Source: Chromatiaceae bacterium
GTDB taxonomy: Bacteria > Pseudomonadota > Gammaproteobacteria > Chromatiales > Chromatiaceae
DNA length: 64,000 nucleotides
Reading direction: 5' to 3'
Assembly (NCBI GenBank): GCA_026984455.1
Contig: JALSSC010000020.1
Location: 1-64,000, forward strand
In this document: one piece after another, positions 1 to 8,399 of the stretch
Layout of the letters: the number at the start of each line of letters is the position of its first letter
Position numbering within the stretch: the first letter of the stretch is position 1
Position numbers and translations under genes: made by a program
Notes under the pieces: model-generated
Seen by the model: the letters and a program-made list of their open reading frames with translations, nothing else
What the model was told of the DNA's origin: nothing
Databases searched by the model: none

Positions 1-86
1 AGGGGCGCCAGCTCGAAGACCCGGCCGACTTCGTGCACCGCCTCAACGATCTCCTGTTGCGTATGGAGGGTGGCAAGGGCGAGTGA
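1..86 (+). CDS. C-terminal end of an unrecognised protein (partial)
   Basis: The window opens inside a coding frame that ends with TGA at 84-86. About 27 residues are visible, rich in Leu, Arg, Asp and Glu, and they end in MEGGKGE. The tail is probably helical and carries no motif I recognise. A hairpin with a pyrimidine-rich trailer follows at 144, which is consistent with the end of a transcription unit. The family cannot be assigned from so little sequence. Confidence 0.45.
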   Translation, partial: GRQLEDPADFVHRLNDLLLRMEGGKGE

Positions 87-143
87 GGTCCGTGATCGCC
101 GGCGGGGCCTGCGCGGTCACGCCGGCGCGGCATCGCATCGGGT

Positions 144-171
144 GGTCTCGGACATCGAGACCCCTTTCTTC
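144..171 (+). terminator. Probable terminator after the partial first gene
   Basis: A perfect 7-bp inverted repeat GGTCTCG/CGAGACC with a 5-nt loop (144-162) is followed by a C/T-rich run (CCTTTCTTCC). It sits between the end of the first gene and the DUF2892 gene. The T tract is interrupted, so termination strength is uncertain. Confidence 0.45.
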
Positions 172-289
172 CTCTGGCGCAAGGGTCTCGGTGACTTAAT
201 CACAGACAAGTCGGCCCGATGTCTCTATGCTGACGGCTCATGGAGTGACGAACCCTTGTCCCGACAACCAAAGAAATGGAGAGACGATC

Positions 290-475
290 ATGAAAACGAA
301 CGTTGGCGGCATTGACCGCATCCTGCGCATCCTGGTGGGCCTGGCTCTGATCGGTTGGGGCTGGTGGGCCCAGAACTGGTGGGGCGCCGTGGGCCTCATC
401 CCCTTGCTCACCGGTCTGGTGAGTTGGTGCCCCGCCTACACCCTGTTTGGGATGAGCACCAAGAAGGCGTCTTGA
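290..475 (+). CDS. DUF2892 (YgaP-type) small inner-membrane protein
   Basis: This 61-residue protein has the DUF2892 pattern: a short N terminus with GGIDRILRILVG, a first hydrophobic helix with GWGWW (about residues 12-28), and a second helix ending in CPAYTLFG. These proteins insert in the cytoplasmic membrane. Some are fused to rhodanese in YgaP, but the role of stand-alone forms is not established. The ATG at 290 was chosen because GGAGA lies about 10 nt upstream; an in-frame extension back to 227 has no family support. It is probably transcribed alone and converges with the permease gene to its right. Confidence 0.85.
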   Translation: MKTNVGGIDRILRILVGLALIGWGWWAQNWWGAVGLIPLLTGLVSWCPAYTLFGMSTKKAS

Positions 476-495
476 TTCCCGCGCCGCGGCTGCCG

Positions 496-1566
496 TCAGG
501 CGACCGCGGTGTTCTTCTCGTGCTCCCTCCGTGGCCAGGCGGAGATCACCGCCTGTACCAGGGTGGCCAGGGGAATGGCGAAGAAGACCCCCCAAAAGCC
601 CCAGAGGCCACCGAAGAACAGGATCGCCACGATGATGGCGACCGGATGCAGATTCACGACTTCGGAAAACAGCAGGGGCACCAGGAGGTTGCCGTCCAGG
701 GCCTGGATGACGAAGTAGGCGGCCGCGAGCCAGGCCAGGTCCTGGGTCCAGCCGAACTGAAACCAGGCGATGAGCAACACCGGGATGGTGACGACGGTGG
801 CGCCGATGTAGGGGATGATCACCGAGAGGCCCACCAGCACCGCCAGGAGCATGGCGTAGCGCAACGAGAAGGCGCTGAAGGCGGCATAACAGGCCGCCCA
901 CACCACCAGGATCTCCCAGAACTTGCCACGCACGTAGTTGGCCAGCTGGCGGTCCACTTCCTGCCACACCCGGGTGGCGATACGCCGGTGCTGGGGCAGC
1001 ATGCCCTTGAACCAACCGATGATGACGTCCTTGTCCTTCAGAAAGAAGAACACCAGCAAGGGCATGAGCACCAGGTAGACCAGGACCGTGATGATACCCA
1101 TCACCGAGGCCAGGGAAATGGACAACACCTGTTGGCCGAAGTTGGCGAGTTCGGTGCGAATACTGCCGATGATGTCCTGCACCTGGGCGGCGGTGAGCAG
1201 CTCGGGGTAGCGCTCGGGCAGCTGCATCAGGGCCTTCTGGCCGCGCCCGAGCATGTCCGGCAGCTGTTGCACCAATTCCGTCACCTGCCGTGAGACCAAG
1301 GGCAGGATGCCGAACAGGATCAGGGTGACGAAGGTGAGGAAGGCGCCAAACACCAGGATCACCGCCGCCAGGCGGGGCAGCCCCAGACGTTCGAGCCACT
1401 TCACCAGGCCCTCCAGGAGATAGGCGATGACGACGCTCGCCAACACCGGCATGAGCATGTCGCCCAGGGTGAGCACGACGGCGAAGCTGACCACCAGGAA
1501 CAGGGCCAGGAAGACCACCTGAGGGTCTGAAAAATAGCGCTTGAACCAGGCCGCGACGATATCCAT
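496..1566 (-). CDS. AI-2E/PerM family inner-membrane permease
   Basis: The 356-residue polytopic protein has about eight hydrophobic segments. Three lie in the first 90 residues, a loop with amphipathic helices covers roughly 90-145, and the rest lie at 150-340. The conserved C-terminal region GGLWGFWGVFFAIPLATL is typical of the family. Members are proposed exporters of AI-2 or other small solutes; the substrate here is unknown. The ATG at 1566 lies 4 nt after the stop of the upstream gene, so the two are probably cotranslated. A longer reading from 1602 would overlap that gene. Confidence 0.85.
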   Translation of the reverse strand: MDIVAAWFKRYFSDPQVVFLALFLVVSFAVVLTLGDMLMPVLASVVIAYLLEGLVKWLERLGLPRLAAVILVFGAFLTFVTLILFGILPLVSRQVTELVQQLPDMLGRGQKALMQLPERYPELLTAAQVQDIIGSIRTELANFGQQVLSISLASVMGIITVLVYLVLMPLLVFFFLKDKDVIIGWFKGMLPQHRRIATRVWQEVDRQLANYVRGKFWEILVVWAACYAAFSAFSLRYAMLLAVLVGLSVIIPYIGATVVTIPVLLIAWFQFGWTQDLAWLAAAYFVIQALDGNLLVPLLFSEVVNLHPVAIIVAILFFGGLWGFWGVFFAIPLATLVQAVISAWPRREHEKNTAVA

Positions 1567-1570
1567 GGCG

Positions 1571-1951
1571 TCAGTCCCCGAAGCGCGCGCGGTAGCGGGC
1601 ATAGCGTTCCGCGAACAGGGCCTCCAGGTCGTCGATCACCGCCGGCGCGGGGCGGCCCTGGAGCACGTGGGCGTTCATCAGGGCCGCGGTGTCGTGCAGC
1701 AGGGTATCGCGTTCGAGCATGAAATAACTGTCCGAGAGCCTGCGGATGGCAGCCACCACGGATTCCTCGGGAGGGCGGGGGTGTGTCCGGGGGGCCTCCG
1801 GTCTCTGCGGCGGCGTTGGGGACGACGCCCGGGTGCGGCTGGCGAGGAATTCGGCAAAGGCCGTGAGGGTGGCGCGGTCGGCCGTATCGAGTCGTCGATA
1901 GAGGGCCATCAGGCCTTCGCTGTCACTGTCTGTGTGGACTGGGGGCGGCAT
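1571..1951 (-). CDS. Conserved-looking hypothetical protein, 126 aa
   Basis: I do not recognise the family. The predicted soluble protein has a helical N-terminal part (LMALYRRLDTADRATLTAFAEFL), a low-complexity Pro/Arg/Thr linker at about residues 42-60, and a helical C-terminal half ending in FAERYARYRARFGD. The ATG at 1951 follows the LysR stop by 4 nt and precedes the permease by 4 nt. This points to a three-gene operon in which it acts with the regulator or the permease. The downstream Met is preferred over an in-frame extension to 2014, which would lie inside the LysR gene. Confidence 0.65.
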   Translation of the reverse strand: MPPPVHTDSDSEGLMALYRRLDTADRATLTAFAEFLASRTRASSPTPPQRPEAPRTHPRPPEESVVAAIRRLSDSYFMLERDTLLHDTAALMNAHVLQGRPAPAVIDDLEALFAERYARYRARFGD

Positions 1952-1955
1952 GGCT

Positions 1956-2876
1956 TCAAGCGGATATGGATTCGACCGAGGGGTGGGTCTCGCAATAGTC
2001 GTGGGCAAAGGCAAGGAGTTCCTCCATGACCCGTATTCTGAACTTCTGCTTCTGATGGACGAAGGAGAAGGGGCGCGTGAGGGGTGGATCCAGCGCCACC
2101 GCCACCAGGGTGCCCAGTTTGAGTTCCTTCTGAATGGTAGCAGAGGATACCAGAGAGACCCCCATGCCTGCCTCCACTGCGCCTTTCACGGCCTCCGGAC
2201 TGCCCAACTCCATGGCAATGTTGAGTCCGGGCTGGCAGCCCTCCATGCGCCCCATGTACTCGTTGATGACCTCGCGCGTGCCGGAGCCTTCCTCGCGGCA
2301 GATGAAGGGGTATTCCAGCAACTGCGCGATGTGGATGGTGCCCTCTCCGGACAGGGGGTGGTTCGGGGGCATTATGGCCACCAGACTGTCCTCCCGACAG
2401 CTCTCCACCACCAGGTTCTTGTTGCTCACCGGGGCCTCCACGATACCCAGGTCGATGGTGTTGTTCTCCACCATGGAGACCACGCCCTCGGTATTGGATA
2501 CCTTGAGATGAATCACGATCTCGGGATAGCGCTTCCTGAAGCGGCCCAGCAACGTGGGCAGCATGTATTCGGCGATGGTGGTGCTGGCGCCCAGGGTGAG
2601 GGCACCGGAGACCTCGCCGGTGAGTTCGCGGATGTCGTTCTCCATCTCCCCATAGAGCTGAAAGATCTTGTCCGCGTAACCGAATACGAGCTGTCCCGCC
2701 TCGGTGAGGCTGATGCGGTTGTGGGTGCGGTCGAACAGGCGGGTATTGAAGTATTCTTCGAGCTGGCGGACCTGAAAGGTCACCGCCGGCTGGGTCATGT
2801 GCAGGGCCTCGGCGGCCTTGGTGAAACTGAGCAGGCGGGCTACGGTGTGAAAGACTTGAAGTCTGCGGTCGGCCAT
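1956..2876 (-). CDS. LysR-type transcriptional regulator (CysL-like)
   Basis: This 306-residue protein has the LysR layout. A winged HTH occupies residues 1-60 (FHTVARLLSFTKAAEALHMTQPAVT), followed by a linker helix and a periplasmic-binding-like effector domain from about residue 90. The sequence recalls the CysL/YeiE/CbbR-like branch, which controls sulfur or carbon assimilation; that subfamily call is an inference. The gene is divergent from the GT4 glycosyltransferase across an AT-rich spacer and heads an operon with an unknown gene and the PerM permease. LysR proteins usually regulate a divergent neighbour and themselves. Confidence 0.85.
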   Translation of the reverse strand: MADRRLQVFHTVARLLSFTKAAEALHMTQPAVTFQVRQLEEYFNTRLFDRTHNRISLTEAGQLVFGYADKIFQLYGEMENDIRELTGEVSGALTLGASTTIAEYMLPTLLGRFRKRYPEIVIHLKVSNTEGVVSMVENNTIDLGIVEAPVSNKNLVVESCREDSLVAIMPPNHPLSGEGTIHIAQLLEYPFICREEGSGTREVINEYMGRMEGCQPGLNIAMELGSPEAVKGAVEAGMGVSLVSSATIQKELKLGTLVAVALDPPLTRPFSFVHQKQKFRIRVMEELLAFAHDYCETHPSVESISA

Positions 2877-2899
2877 GGGGCGCTTCGACTCGTTGGGCT

Positions 2900-2936
2900 T
2901 GGATAAAAAACCTTTATATCACACCTTCATTATATG
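2900..2936. promoter_or_regulatory. AT-rich divergent promoter/operator between LysR gene and GT4 gene
   Basis: The 78-bp gap between the divergent genes holds a sharply AT-rich patch in an otherwise GC-rich region. TTATAT (2914-2919) and ATTATAT (2929-2935) form an interrupted palindrome with a spacing that could suit a LysR T-N11-A box. Promoter elements for both directions probably lie here. The exact boxes are inferred. Confidence 0.4.
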
Positions 2937-2954
2937 CAGGAAGGGGGGCAACAG

Positions 2955-4262
2955 ATGCCGGAAAGGGCGCAGATGTTCGAAGGCAAGCGGATTGCGTTCG
3001 TCTCCACGCGCATCGCGGGGACCGACGGGGTCTCTCTGGAGATTGCCAAGTGGGCCCGGGTCCTGGAAGGCCTGGGGATCGAATGCCGCTACGTCGCCGG
3101 CGAATGCGACCGGCCTGCGGCGGACAGCGCGGTGATCGAGGGCGCCCACTTTCAACATGACGAGATCGCCGATATCGGCGTTCGGGCCTTCCGTCCAGGG
3201 CCGCGGCCTCCCGCCCTCACCGAGGACATCGAGCGGTGGGCCCGGCGCCTGCGGGGGCACCTGCGCGAGGCCCTCGGCGATCTGGGTGCCGACGCGGTGA
3301 TCGTGGAGAACGCCCTCACCATCCCCATGCATATCCCCTTGGGGCTCGCCCTGGTGCAGGTCCTTCAGGAGACCCGGTTGGGTTGCATCGCCCACCATCA
3401 CGACTTCCACTGGGAGCGGGCGCGATTCCAGTCGAGTTGTGTGGAAGACTATCTGCGCTATGCCTTTCCCCCGGCCCTGGGTTCCATCCAACACGTGACC
3501 ATCAACCGGGTCGCGGCCGAGGAGTTTGCCCGGCGCACCGGCCTTCACTGTCGGGTGGTGCCCAACGTCATGGACTTCGGCCATCCCCCATCCCCGCCGG
3601 ATGCCTATGCCCAGGAGTTGCGCCGGGCCCTTGGCATAGGCGAGGGCGATCTGCTCATTCTGCAACCCACCCGGGTGGTGGCGCGCAAGGGGATCGAGCA
3701 CGCGGTGGAGCTGGCCCGACGCCTGAAGGACCGCGGAGCGAGGCTGGTCATCACCCACCGCGCCGGCGATGAAGGCGCGAGCTATGCCCATTTCCTCGGC
3801 CTGTTCTCCGATCTCATGGGCGTGGACCTCGTCTACGCCACGCCCTGGATTGCCGAGCGGCGTGGCACGGGGGCCGACGGCCGGCCCCTGTTCACCCTGG
3901 AGGATGCCTACATGGCCGCCGATCTGGTGACCTATCCTTCAGAGAACGAGGGCTTCGGCAACGCCTTCCTGGAGGCCGTCTACTATCGCCAGCCCGTGGT
4001 CTGCAAGCGTTATCCCATCTTTCGCAGCGACATCGAACCCTGTGGGTTTCGGGTGATCACCTTCGACGACTATCTCACCCAGGGCACCCTGGAGGCGGTG
4101 GAGGGACTGTTCAACCGGCCCGGGCGGCGTCAGTCCATGGTGGAGCACAACTATCAGGTCGCCGAGCGTTGTTTCAGCTACCAGGTATTGGAGGAGGAAC
4201 TACGGCCCATGTTGCGGCGGGCGTTCTTCTTCGGCGGCCGTGACCGGGGGGGGTCGCAGTAG
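2955..4262 (+). CDS. GT4-family glycosyltransferase
   Basis: The 435-residue protein has a GT-B fold pattern. The N-terminal Rossmann domain begins KRIAFVSTRIAGTDGVSLE, the middle contains HHHDFHWER, and the C-terminal donor site contains EGFGNAFLEA near residue 330 with its conserved glutamates. GT4 enzymes transfer sugars from NDP-sugars with retention. Similarity to glucosylglycerate-type compatible-solute glycosyltransferases is possible but unproven. The ATG at 2955 is preferred because GGAAGGGGGG lies 6 nt upstream; an ATG at 2934 lacks this. The stop codon (TAG) falls within a repeat element at 4254, so the native C terminus may have been altered. Confidence 0.8.
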   Translation: MPERAQMFEGKRIAFVSTRIAGTDGVSLEIAKWARVLEGLGIECRYVAGECDRPAADSAVIEGAHFQHDEIADIGVRAFRPGPRPPALTEDIERWARRLRGHLREALGDLGADAVIVENALTIPMHIPLGLALVQVLQETRLGCIAHHHDFHWERARFQSSCVEDYLRYAFPPALGSIQHVTINRVAAEEFARRTGLHCRVVPNVMDFGHPPSPPDAYAQELRRALGIGEGDLLILQPTRVVARKGIEHAVELARRLKDRGARLVITHRAGDEGASYAHFLGLFSDLMGVDLVYATPWIAERRGTGADGRPLFTLEDAYMAADLVTYPSENEGFGNAFLEAVYYRQPVVCKRYPIFRSDIEPCGFRVITFDDYLTQGTLEAVEGLFNRPGRRQSMVEHNYQVAERCFSYQVLEEELRPMLRRAFFFGGRDRGGSQ

Positions 4263-4326
4263 CGGGGAGTGGCACAGGGAAGTGCCGTTTACGGACCGAA
4301 GGACGGAAATATTCACGTATCTACGG
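4254..4326 (-). repeat. Partial copy of dispersed MITE-like repeat (copy C)
   Basis: This stretch matches, in reverse orientation, the left half of the intact element at 55191-55374. The match includes the blocks GGAGTGGCACAGGGAAGTGC, TACGGACCGAA and GGAAATATT. It lacks the other terminal repeat. It begins on the last codons of the GT4 gene, and the remaining 170 bp before panD hold no gene that I can support. Confidence 0.7.
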
Positions 4327-4497
4327 GCTTGCGGGGCAACCACCCAATGCGGCACGCGATGCAGCTCCTTGGCGATCGCCTCGAGTCGCGCGTGAGCCGG
4401 ATATGCCGGTGGGTCCATCGCCGGTTCATTGGCGTCACCGGCAGCAGAAGCAGAGGGGTCTGTTTCGGCTTCCATTCCTGAGTCGCGGCGTCTGCCC

Positions 4498-4878
4498 TCA
4501 AGCGGCCTGGGCGGGAATGTGATGGCCGATCCGTTGCACCCGGTTGTGCTCGTCGAGATAGACCAGGGTGGGTTCGAAACGGGCCGCTTCGGTCTCTTCC
4601 ATGGCCGCATAGGCACAGATGATGACCCGGTCTCCAGGTCGCGCCTTGTGGGCGGCGGCACCATTGACGGAGATCACCCGCGAGCCGGCCTCGGCGCGAA
4701 TGGCATAGGTGGTGAAGCGTTCGCCGTTGCTGACGTCGTAGATCTGGATCTGCTCGTATTCACGCAGCCCGGCGCGGGCCATGAGATCGGCGTCGATGGC
4801 GCAGGAGCCCTCGTAGTCCAACTCCGAGTGGGTCACACAGGCACGATGCAGCTTGCATTTGAGCAGGGTGAGGTGCAT
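4498..4878 (-). CDS. panD: Aspartate 1-decarboxylase
   Basis: PanD makes beta-alanine from aspartate for pantothenate and CoA synthesis in the cytosol. The 126-residue length matches the family. The N terminus [16 protein letters not shown] and the self-cleavage site Gly24-Ser25 (YEGSC), which yields the pyruvoyl cofactor at Ser25, are intact, as are Lys9 and Tyr22. The ORF ends in GHHIPAQAA. It stands apart from panB/panC here, downstream of yacG and zapD on the same strand. Confidence 0.96.
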   Translation of the reverse strand: MHLTLLKCKLHRACVTHSELDYEGSCAIDADLMARAGLREYEQIQIYDVSNGERFTTYAIRAEAGSRVISVNGAAAHKARPGDRVIICAYAAMEETEAARFEPTLVYLDEHNRVQRIGHHIPAQAA

Positions 4879-4908
4879 GGATTTGGGCCGGATTCCAACA
4901 GGTTTGAT

Positions 4909-4914
4909 ATTATA
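4909..4914 (-). promoter_or_regulatory. Possible -10 box of panD promoter
   Basis: A perfect TATAAT lies on the minus strand about 30 nt upstream of the panD ATG, in a locally AT-rich pocket. No good -35 hexamer is visible 16-18 nt upstream, so the assignment rests on the -10 alone. Confidence 0.35.
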
Positions 4915-5020
4915 TCCGGGGCGGGGGTGATTTGCCTAATCGGCGTCCGGCAGAACACCTGGGGCGGGGGGGTCGCCGCCGGAGGGGAAGGATGCGGTCT
5001 CCTCGGACTCCTGTTCTTCG

Positions 5021-5239
5021 TCAGTCGTCCGATGGTTGCGGGGCACGCTGATCGGAAGGCCCGGTATGCCCAAAGCCTTCCTCCGCCGGCGCGGACAGGC
5101 GGTGCTCTTCGGCCAACCATGCGCCCAGGTCGATGAGCTTGCAGCGCTTGCTGCAAAAAGGCCGCCAAGGGGATTCCGGGGTCCAGTCCACCGCCCCGCC
5201 GCAGGTAGGGCACCTGACCCGGCGTGCCGTCCTGGCCAT
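5021..5239 (-). CDS. yacG: DNA gyrase inhibitor / zinc-binding protein YacG
   Basis: This 72-residue protein carries the YacG zinc site. A CPTCGG pair near the N terminus is followed by FCSKRCK, giving C-x2-C-x15-C-x3-C, and then the [13 protein letters not shown] helix. In E. coli YacG binds GyrB and inhibits gyrase. The start overlaps the zapD stop in TGATG at 5237-5241. A 4-codon upstream extension exists but lies inside zapD. The zapD-yacG pairing is the usual gammaproteobacterial order. Confidence 0.93.
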   Translation of the reverse strand: MARTARRVRCPTCGGAVDWTPESPWRPFCSKRCKLIDLGAWLAEEHRLSAPAEEGFGHTGPSDQRAPQPSDD

Positions 5240-6006
5240 CAGATGACACAACGGGTGAGCTGGAAATCCACGTCCCTCTCGGTCTTGATGGGACGTCCCG
5301 CGGGCCCGGCCTGGAGAAAGCGGATGCTGAATCGATGTTTGTGACCGCTCACCTCGGGGTACAGGTCACTCCCTCCGTCGAGGACGATGCGCAACATCTG
5401 GATCGGGGCCTGGGTATCCATGGCATCCTGGAAGAAACCCTCTTTGGCGGTGGTGGGCATGGGTTCGCTGCTGCCGCGCACGAGGGACAGCAACAGGCCG
5501 ACGGCCTCGCCGACGGGCTTGAGGTCGTATGTCCATTTCTCCAGCTGTTGCCGGCGCGATGCATGCGGTTGGCTCAACCATTGGTGATATTGGGGCAGAT
5601 CGAAGCTACAGGTACCGCCTGGGATGCTGGCACGTTGGGCAATGGCCTTGAGAAACTCGTCTTCACGGGCGGCGTGGCCCAGTTGACCTGTGATGTCGTA
5701 GATCTCGGCGGAGGTCCGCTCCAGTTCCTCGAGGATCCGGCTGAGGGTGGTCATGTCCACTCCGGGCTGGCGGCTCAGGCGCCTGAGCAGACCGAGATTG
5801 CGGTCCAATTCTTTTAGAATATCGCTCTTGACGTCGGCGCGGGCGGTGATGGCGAGCATTTCCAGCAGGATCCCGACCGTAGCGCGGCTCGCCCAGGGGT
5901 CGTCTCCGGCGAGGAAGTACTCGAACCCCTGGTAGAGATGCTCCAGACGCAGAAAGGTACGGATGCGTTCATGCAAAGGGTGTTCGTAGACAATGGATTG
6001 GGGCAC
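5239..6006 (-). CDS. zapD: Cell division protein ZapD
   Basis: ZapD crosslinks FtsZ filaments through the FtsZ C-terminal peptide and stabilises the Z ring. The 255 residues match family length (about 250). The family opening [20 protein letters not shown] and the LPQYHQWL and RFSIRF regions are visible. The gene is first of the zapD-yacG pair and divergent from the sigma-54 regulator at 6188. The ftsZ gene it would serve lies 5 kb to the right in this window. Confidence 0.95.
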   Translation of the reverse strand: MPQSIVYEHPLHERIRTFLRLEHLYQGFEYFLAGDDPWASRATVGILLEMLAITARADVKSDILKELDRNLGLLRRLSRQPGVDMTTLSRILEELERTSAEIYDITGQLGHAAREDEFLKAIAQRASIPGGTCSFDLPQYHQWLSQPHASRRQQLEKWTYDLKPVGEAVGLLLSLVRGSSEPMPTTAKEGFFQDAMDTQAPIQMLRIVLDGGSDLYPEVSGHKHRFSIRFLQAGPAGRPIKTERDVDFQLTRCVI

Positions 6007-6187
6007 TGGAAGTCCACGCGGGCTGTGGCAAGGAATTTCATTTTCCTCTATTTCCCGTCCGCTTTAAATAGGAAACGTCCCGTCGTCTCATCCGCTTGCG
6101 ATCGGTATCGATGGGCCCTTTCATAGCCCCTTGCATCCCACGTCTCCAAGGTGCAATTTGGGCAATTTCTGCAATGGAAGACCGTTC

Positions 6188-7507
6188 ATGAAGCGTATCC
6201 TCATCATCGAGGACGAGGCGGTGATTCGCGACGCCTTGGTGCGCCTCCTGGAGCGCCGCGGATTCTCTCCCAAGGGGGTGGATTCGGTGGAACAGGCCCG
6301 TAGTCGCGGGGTGCTCGACGCCTGTGATCTGGTCATCGCCGATCTCCGCCTCCCCGGGGCCCCGGGGACCGAGGTGCTGCGCCTCGCCCCGGGTCTGCCG
6401 GTGCTCATCATGACCAGTTACGCCAGCGTGCGTTCGGCCGTGGAGGCCATGAAACAGGGCGCCGTGGACTATATCGCCAAGCCGTTCGATCACGACGAAC
6501 TGGTCCTGCAGGTGGAGCGCATCCTGCGCGAACGGGCGCGGCAGCGGCGCGAACGCCAGCTCGCCGAGGAGTCTTCGCGAACCTGGCCGGTGGACGGTAT
6601 GGTGGGAGATTGTCCCGCCATGCAGAGTGTGGGTGAGGCCATTCGCCGGGTCGCGCCCACCGACTCGACGGTCCTGATCCTGGGTGAGTCGGGCACCGGC
6701 AAGGAGTTGGTGGCGCGGGCCTTGCACGCCCACAGCAGACGCAACGACGGCCCCTTCGTGGCGGTGAATTGCGCCAGTATCCCCGAGGGCCTGATCGAGT
6801 CGGAGCTGTTTGGGCACGAGAAGGGCGCCTTCACCGGCGCGGACCGTTCCCGCACCGGTCTGGTGGAGAGCGCCGATGGGGGGACCCTGTTCCTGGACGA
6901 GGTGGGTGACCTGCCGGCGGCGGTCCAGGTCCGCCTGTTGCGCATGCTGCAGGAGCGCGAGGTCCAGCGCCTGGGGGCCAATCGGCCACGGGCGGTGGAT
7001 GTGCGCATTCTCGCGGCCACCAACCGCGACCTCAAGGCCGAGGTCCAGACCGGGCGCTTTCGCAGTGACCTCTATTTCCGTCTGCGGGTCGTGGAGATCG
7101 TCCTCCCGCCCCTGCGTGAGCGGGGCGAAGACATCCTCTCCCTCGCCCGCTTTCTGCTGAAGAAGGTCTGTCGGCGTCTGGACCGGCCGTTGGTGTCCCT
7201 CGGCCCCGCGGCCGAGGCCGCCATCCGCGCCTACTCCTGGCCGGGCAACGTGCGGGAGCTGGAGAATGCCCTCGAACGGGCCGTGATCCTGGGCGACGAC
7301 GGGCCGCTGTGCGCCGATCTCCTCTCTCTCGGCGAGGTGCGGCGGCGCCCTGGGCCCGAGGTGGAGTGGTCGCTGGAGGAGTACTTTCGCCAATTCGTGC
7401 TCGCCCACGAGGATGAGATGACCGAGACCGAGCTGGCGCAACGCCTGGGCATCAGCCGGAAGGCCCTGTGGGAACGGCGGCGGCGTTTCAATCTGCCCCG
7501 CAAGTGA
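6188..7507 (+). CDS. Sigma-54-dependent response regulator (NtrC family)
   Basis: The 439-residue protein has three domains. A receiver (residues 1-120) has the acidic pair Glu8/Asp9, phosphoacceptor Asp52 (VIADLRL) and YIAKPF. An AAA+ sigma-54 domain (about 135-365) has Walker A GESGTGKE and the GAFTGA loop that contacts sigma-54. A C-terminal Fis-type HTH has [21 protein letters not shown]. It activates transcription from sigma-54 promoters when phosphorylated. No histidine kinase is nearby, so the partner is unknown. The start [10 protein letters not shown] at 6188 fits the receiver; the codons upstream do not. Its stop overlaps the next gene's GTG. Confidence 0.92.
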   Translation: MKRILIIEDEAVIRDALVRLLERRGFSPKGVDSVEQARSRGVLDACDLVIADLRLPGAPGTEVLRLAPGLPVLIMTSYASVRSAVEAMKQGAVDYIAKPFDHDELVLQVERILRERARQRRERQLAEESSRTWPVDGMVGDCPAMQSVGEAIRRVAPTDSTVLILGESGTGKELVARALHAHSRRNDGPFVAVNCASIPEGLIESELFGHEKGAFTGADRSRTGLVESADGGTLFLDEVGDLPAAVQVRLLRMLQEREVQRLGANRPRAVDVRILAATNRDLKAEVQTGRFRSDLYFRLRVVEIVLPPLRERGEDILSLARFLLKKVCRRLDRPLVSLGPAAEAAIRAYSWPGNVRELENALERAVILGDDGPLCADLLSLGEVRRRPGPEVEWSLEEYFRQFVLAHEDEMTETELAQRLGISRKALWERRRRFNLPRK

Positions 7508-8379
7508 GCGGTTGGCTGCCGCTGACCCTGCTGTGCGCCTTCGCTCTGGCCAGTTCCGATGCGGCGGCCAAGGCCTGGCTCCAGGGATACCGCGCGCGCG
7601 AGCTGGTGCTGGTGCGCTTCGGCCTCGCCGGACTGCTGCTTGCACCCCTGCTGGCGCTCTGGCCACCGGGCGCCCAACCGGCCCCCTTCTGGGGATGGCT
7701 GGCCCTGCTCACGCCCTTGGAGATCGGGGCGATGCTGCTCTACATGAGGGCCATCCGCGACCATCCCCTGGCCTTGACCCTGCCCTATCTGGCCTTTACG
7801 CCGGTGTTGACGATCCTCACCGGCTGGTTGTTTCTGGGTGAGACCGTCACTGGGAAGGGAGTGGTGGGGATACTCCTGGTGGCCGTGGGTGGCTGGCTGC
7901 TCAATGCCGACGAGGCCGAAGGCGCCGATTGGCGGACCTGGCTGCGGCCCTTCGCCGCCATCCTCCACGAGCCGGGAGCCCGCCTCATGCTGGGCGCGGC
8001 CCTGATCTACAGCGTCACCGCCGCCCTGAGCAAGAAGGCGATGGGGTATACGGATCCGTTGGCGTTCGGGGTGCTCTACTTCGTGGTCGTGGGGACAGGC
8101 ACGGTGTTGCTTTTCGGGGTGCGCGAGCCGGCGCTGTGGCTGCGCATCTGGCGCCGCCCGGGAGCGGTGCTGGCGGTGGCAGGGCTCATGGCCTTGATGG
8201 TGGTGACCCACTTCCTCGCCCTGGCGCGGGTGGAAGTGGCCTACATGATCGCGGTCAAACGTTCCAGCCTGGTCTTCGGAGTGCTCTATGGGGCCCTGTG
8301 CTTCGGCGAACGCCACCTGAGGGGACACCTGCTGGCGGTGGCGCTGATGTTGGCGGGAGTGTGGGCGATCTTGCTGTGA
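7504..8379 (+). CDS. EamA/DMT-superfamily permease
   Basis: The 291-residue membrane protein has about ten predicted helices in two EamA halves, with an internal repeat boundary near residue 150. The first half contains [16 protein letters not shown] and the second ends in [27 protein letters not shown] permeases export amino acids, metabolites or other small solutes; this substrate is unknown. The GTG start at 7504 overlaps the TGA of the response regulator (GTGA). The coupling suggests the regulator and permease form one functional unit. Confidence 0.85.
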   Translation: MSGWLPLTLLCAFALASSDAAAKAWLQGYRARELVLVRFGLAGLLLAPLLALWPPGAQPAPFWGWLALLTPLEIGAMLLYMRAIRDHPLALTLPYLAFTPVLTILTGWLFLGETVTGKGVVGILLVAVGGWLLNADEAEGADWRTWLRPFAAILHEPGARLMLGAALIYSVTAALSKKAMGYTDPLAFGVLYFVVVGTGTVLLFGVREPALWLRIWRRPGAVLAVAGLMALMVVTHFLALARVEVAYMIAVKRSSLVFGVLYGALCFGERHLRGHLLAVALMLAGVWAILL

Positions 8380-8399
8380 GGAGACTGCAGGACCCTCCC

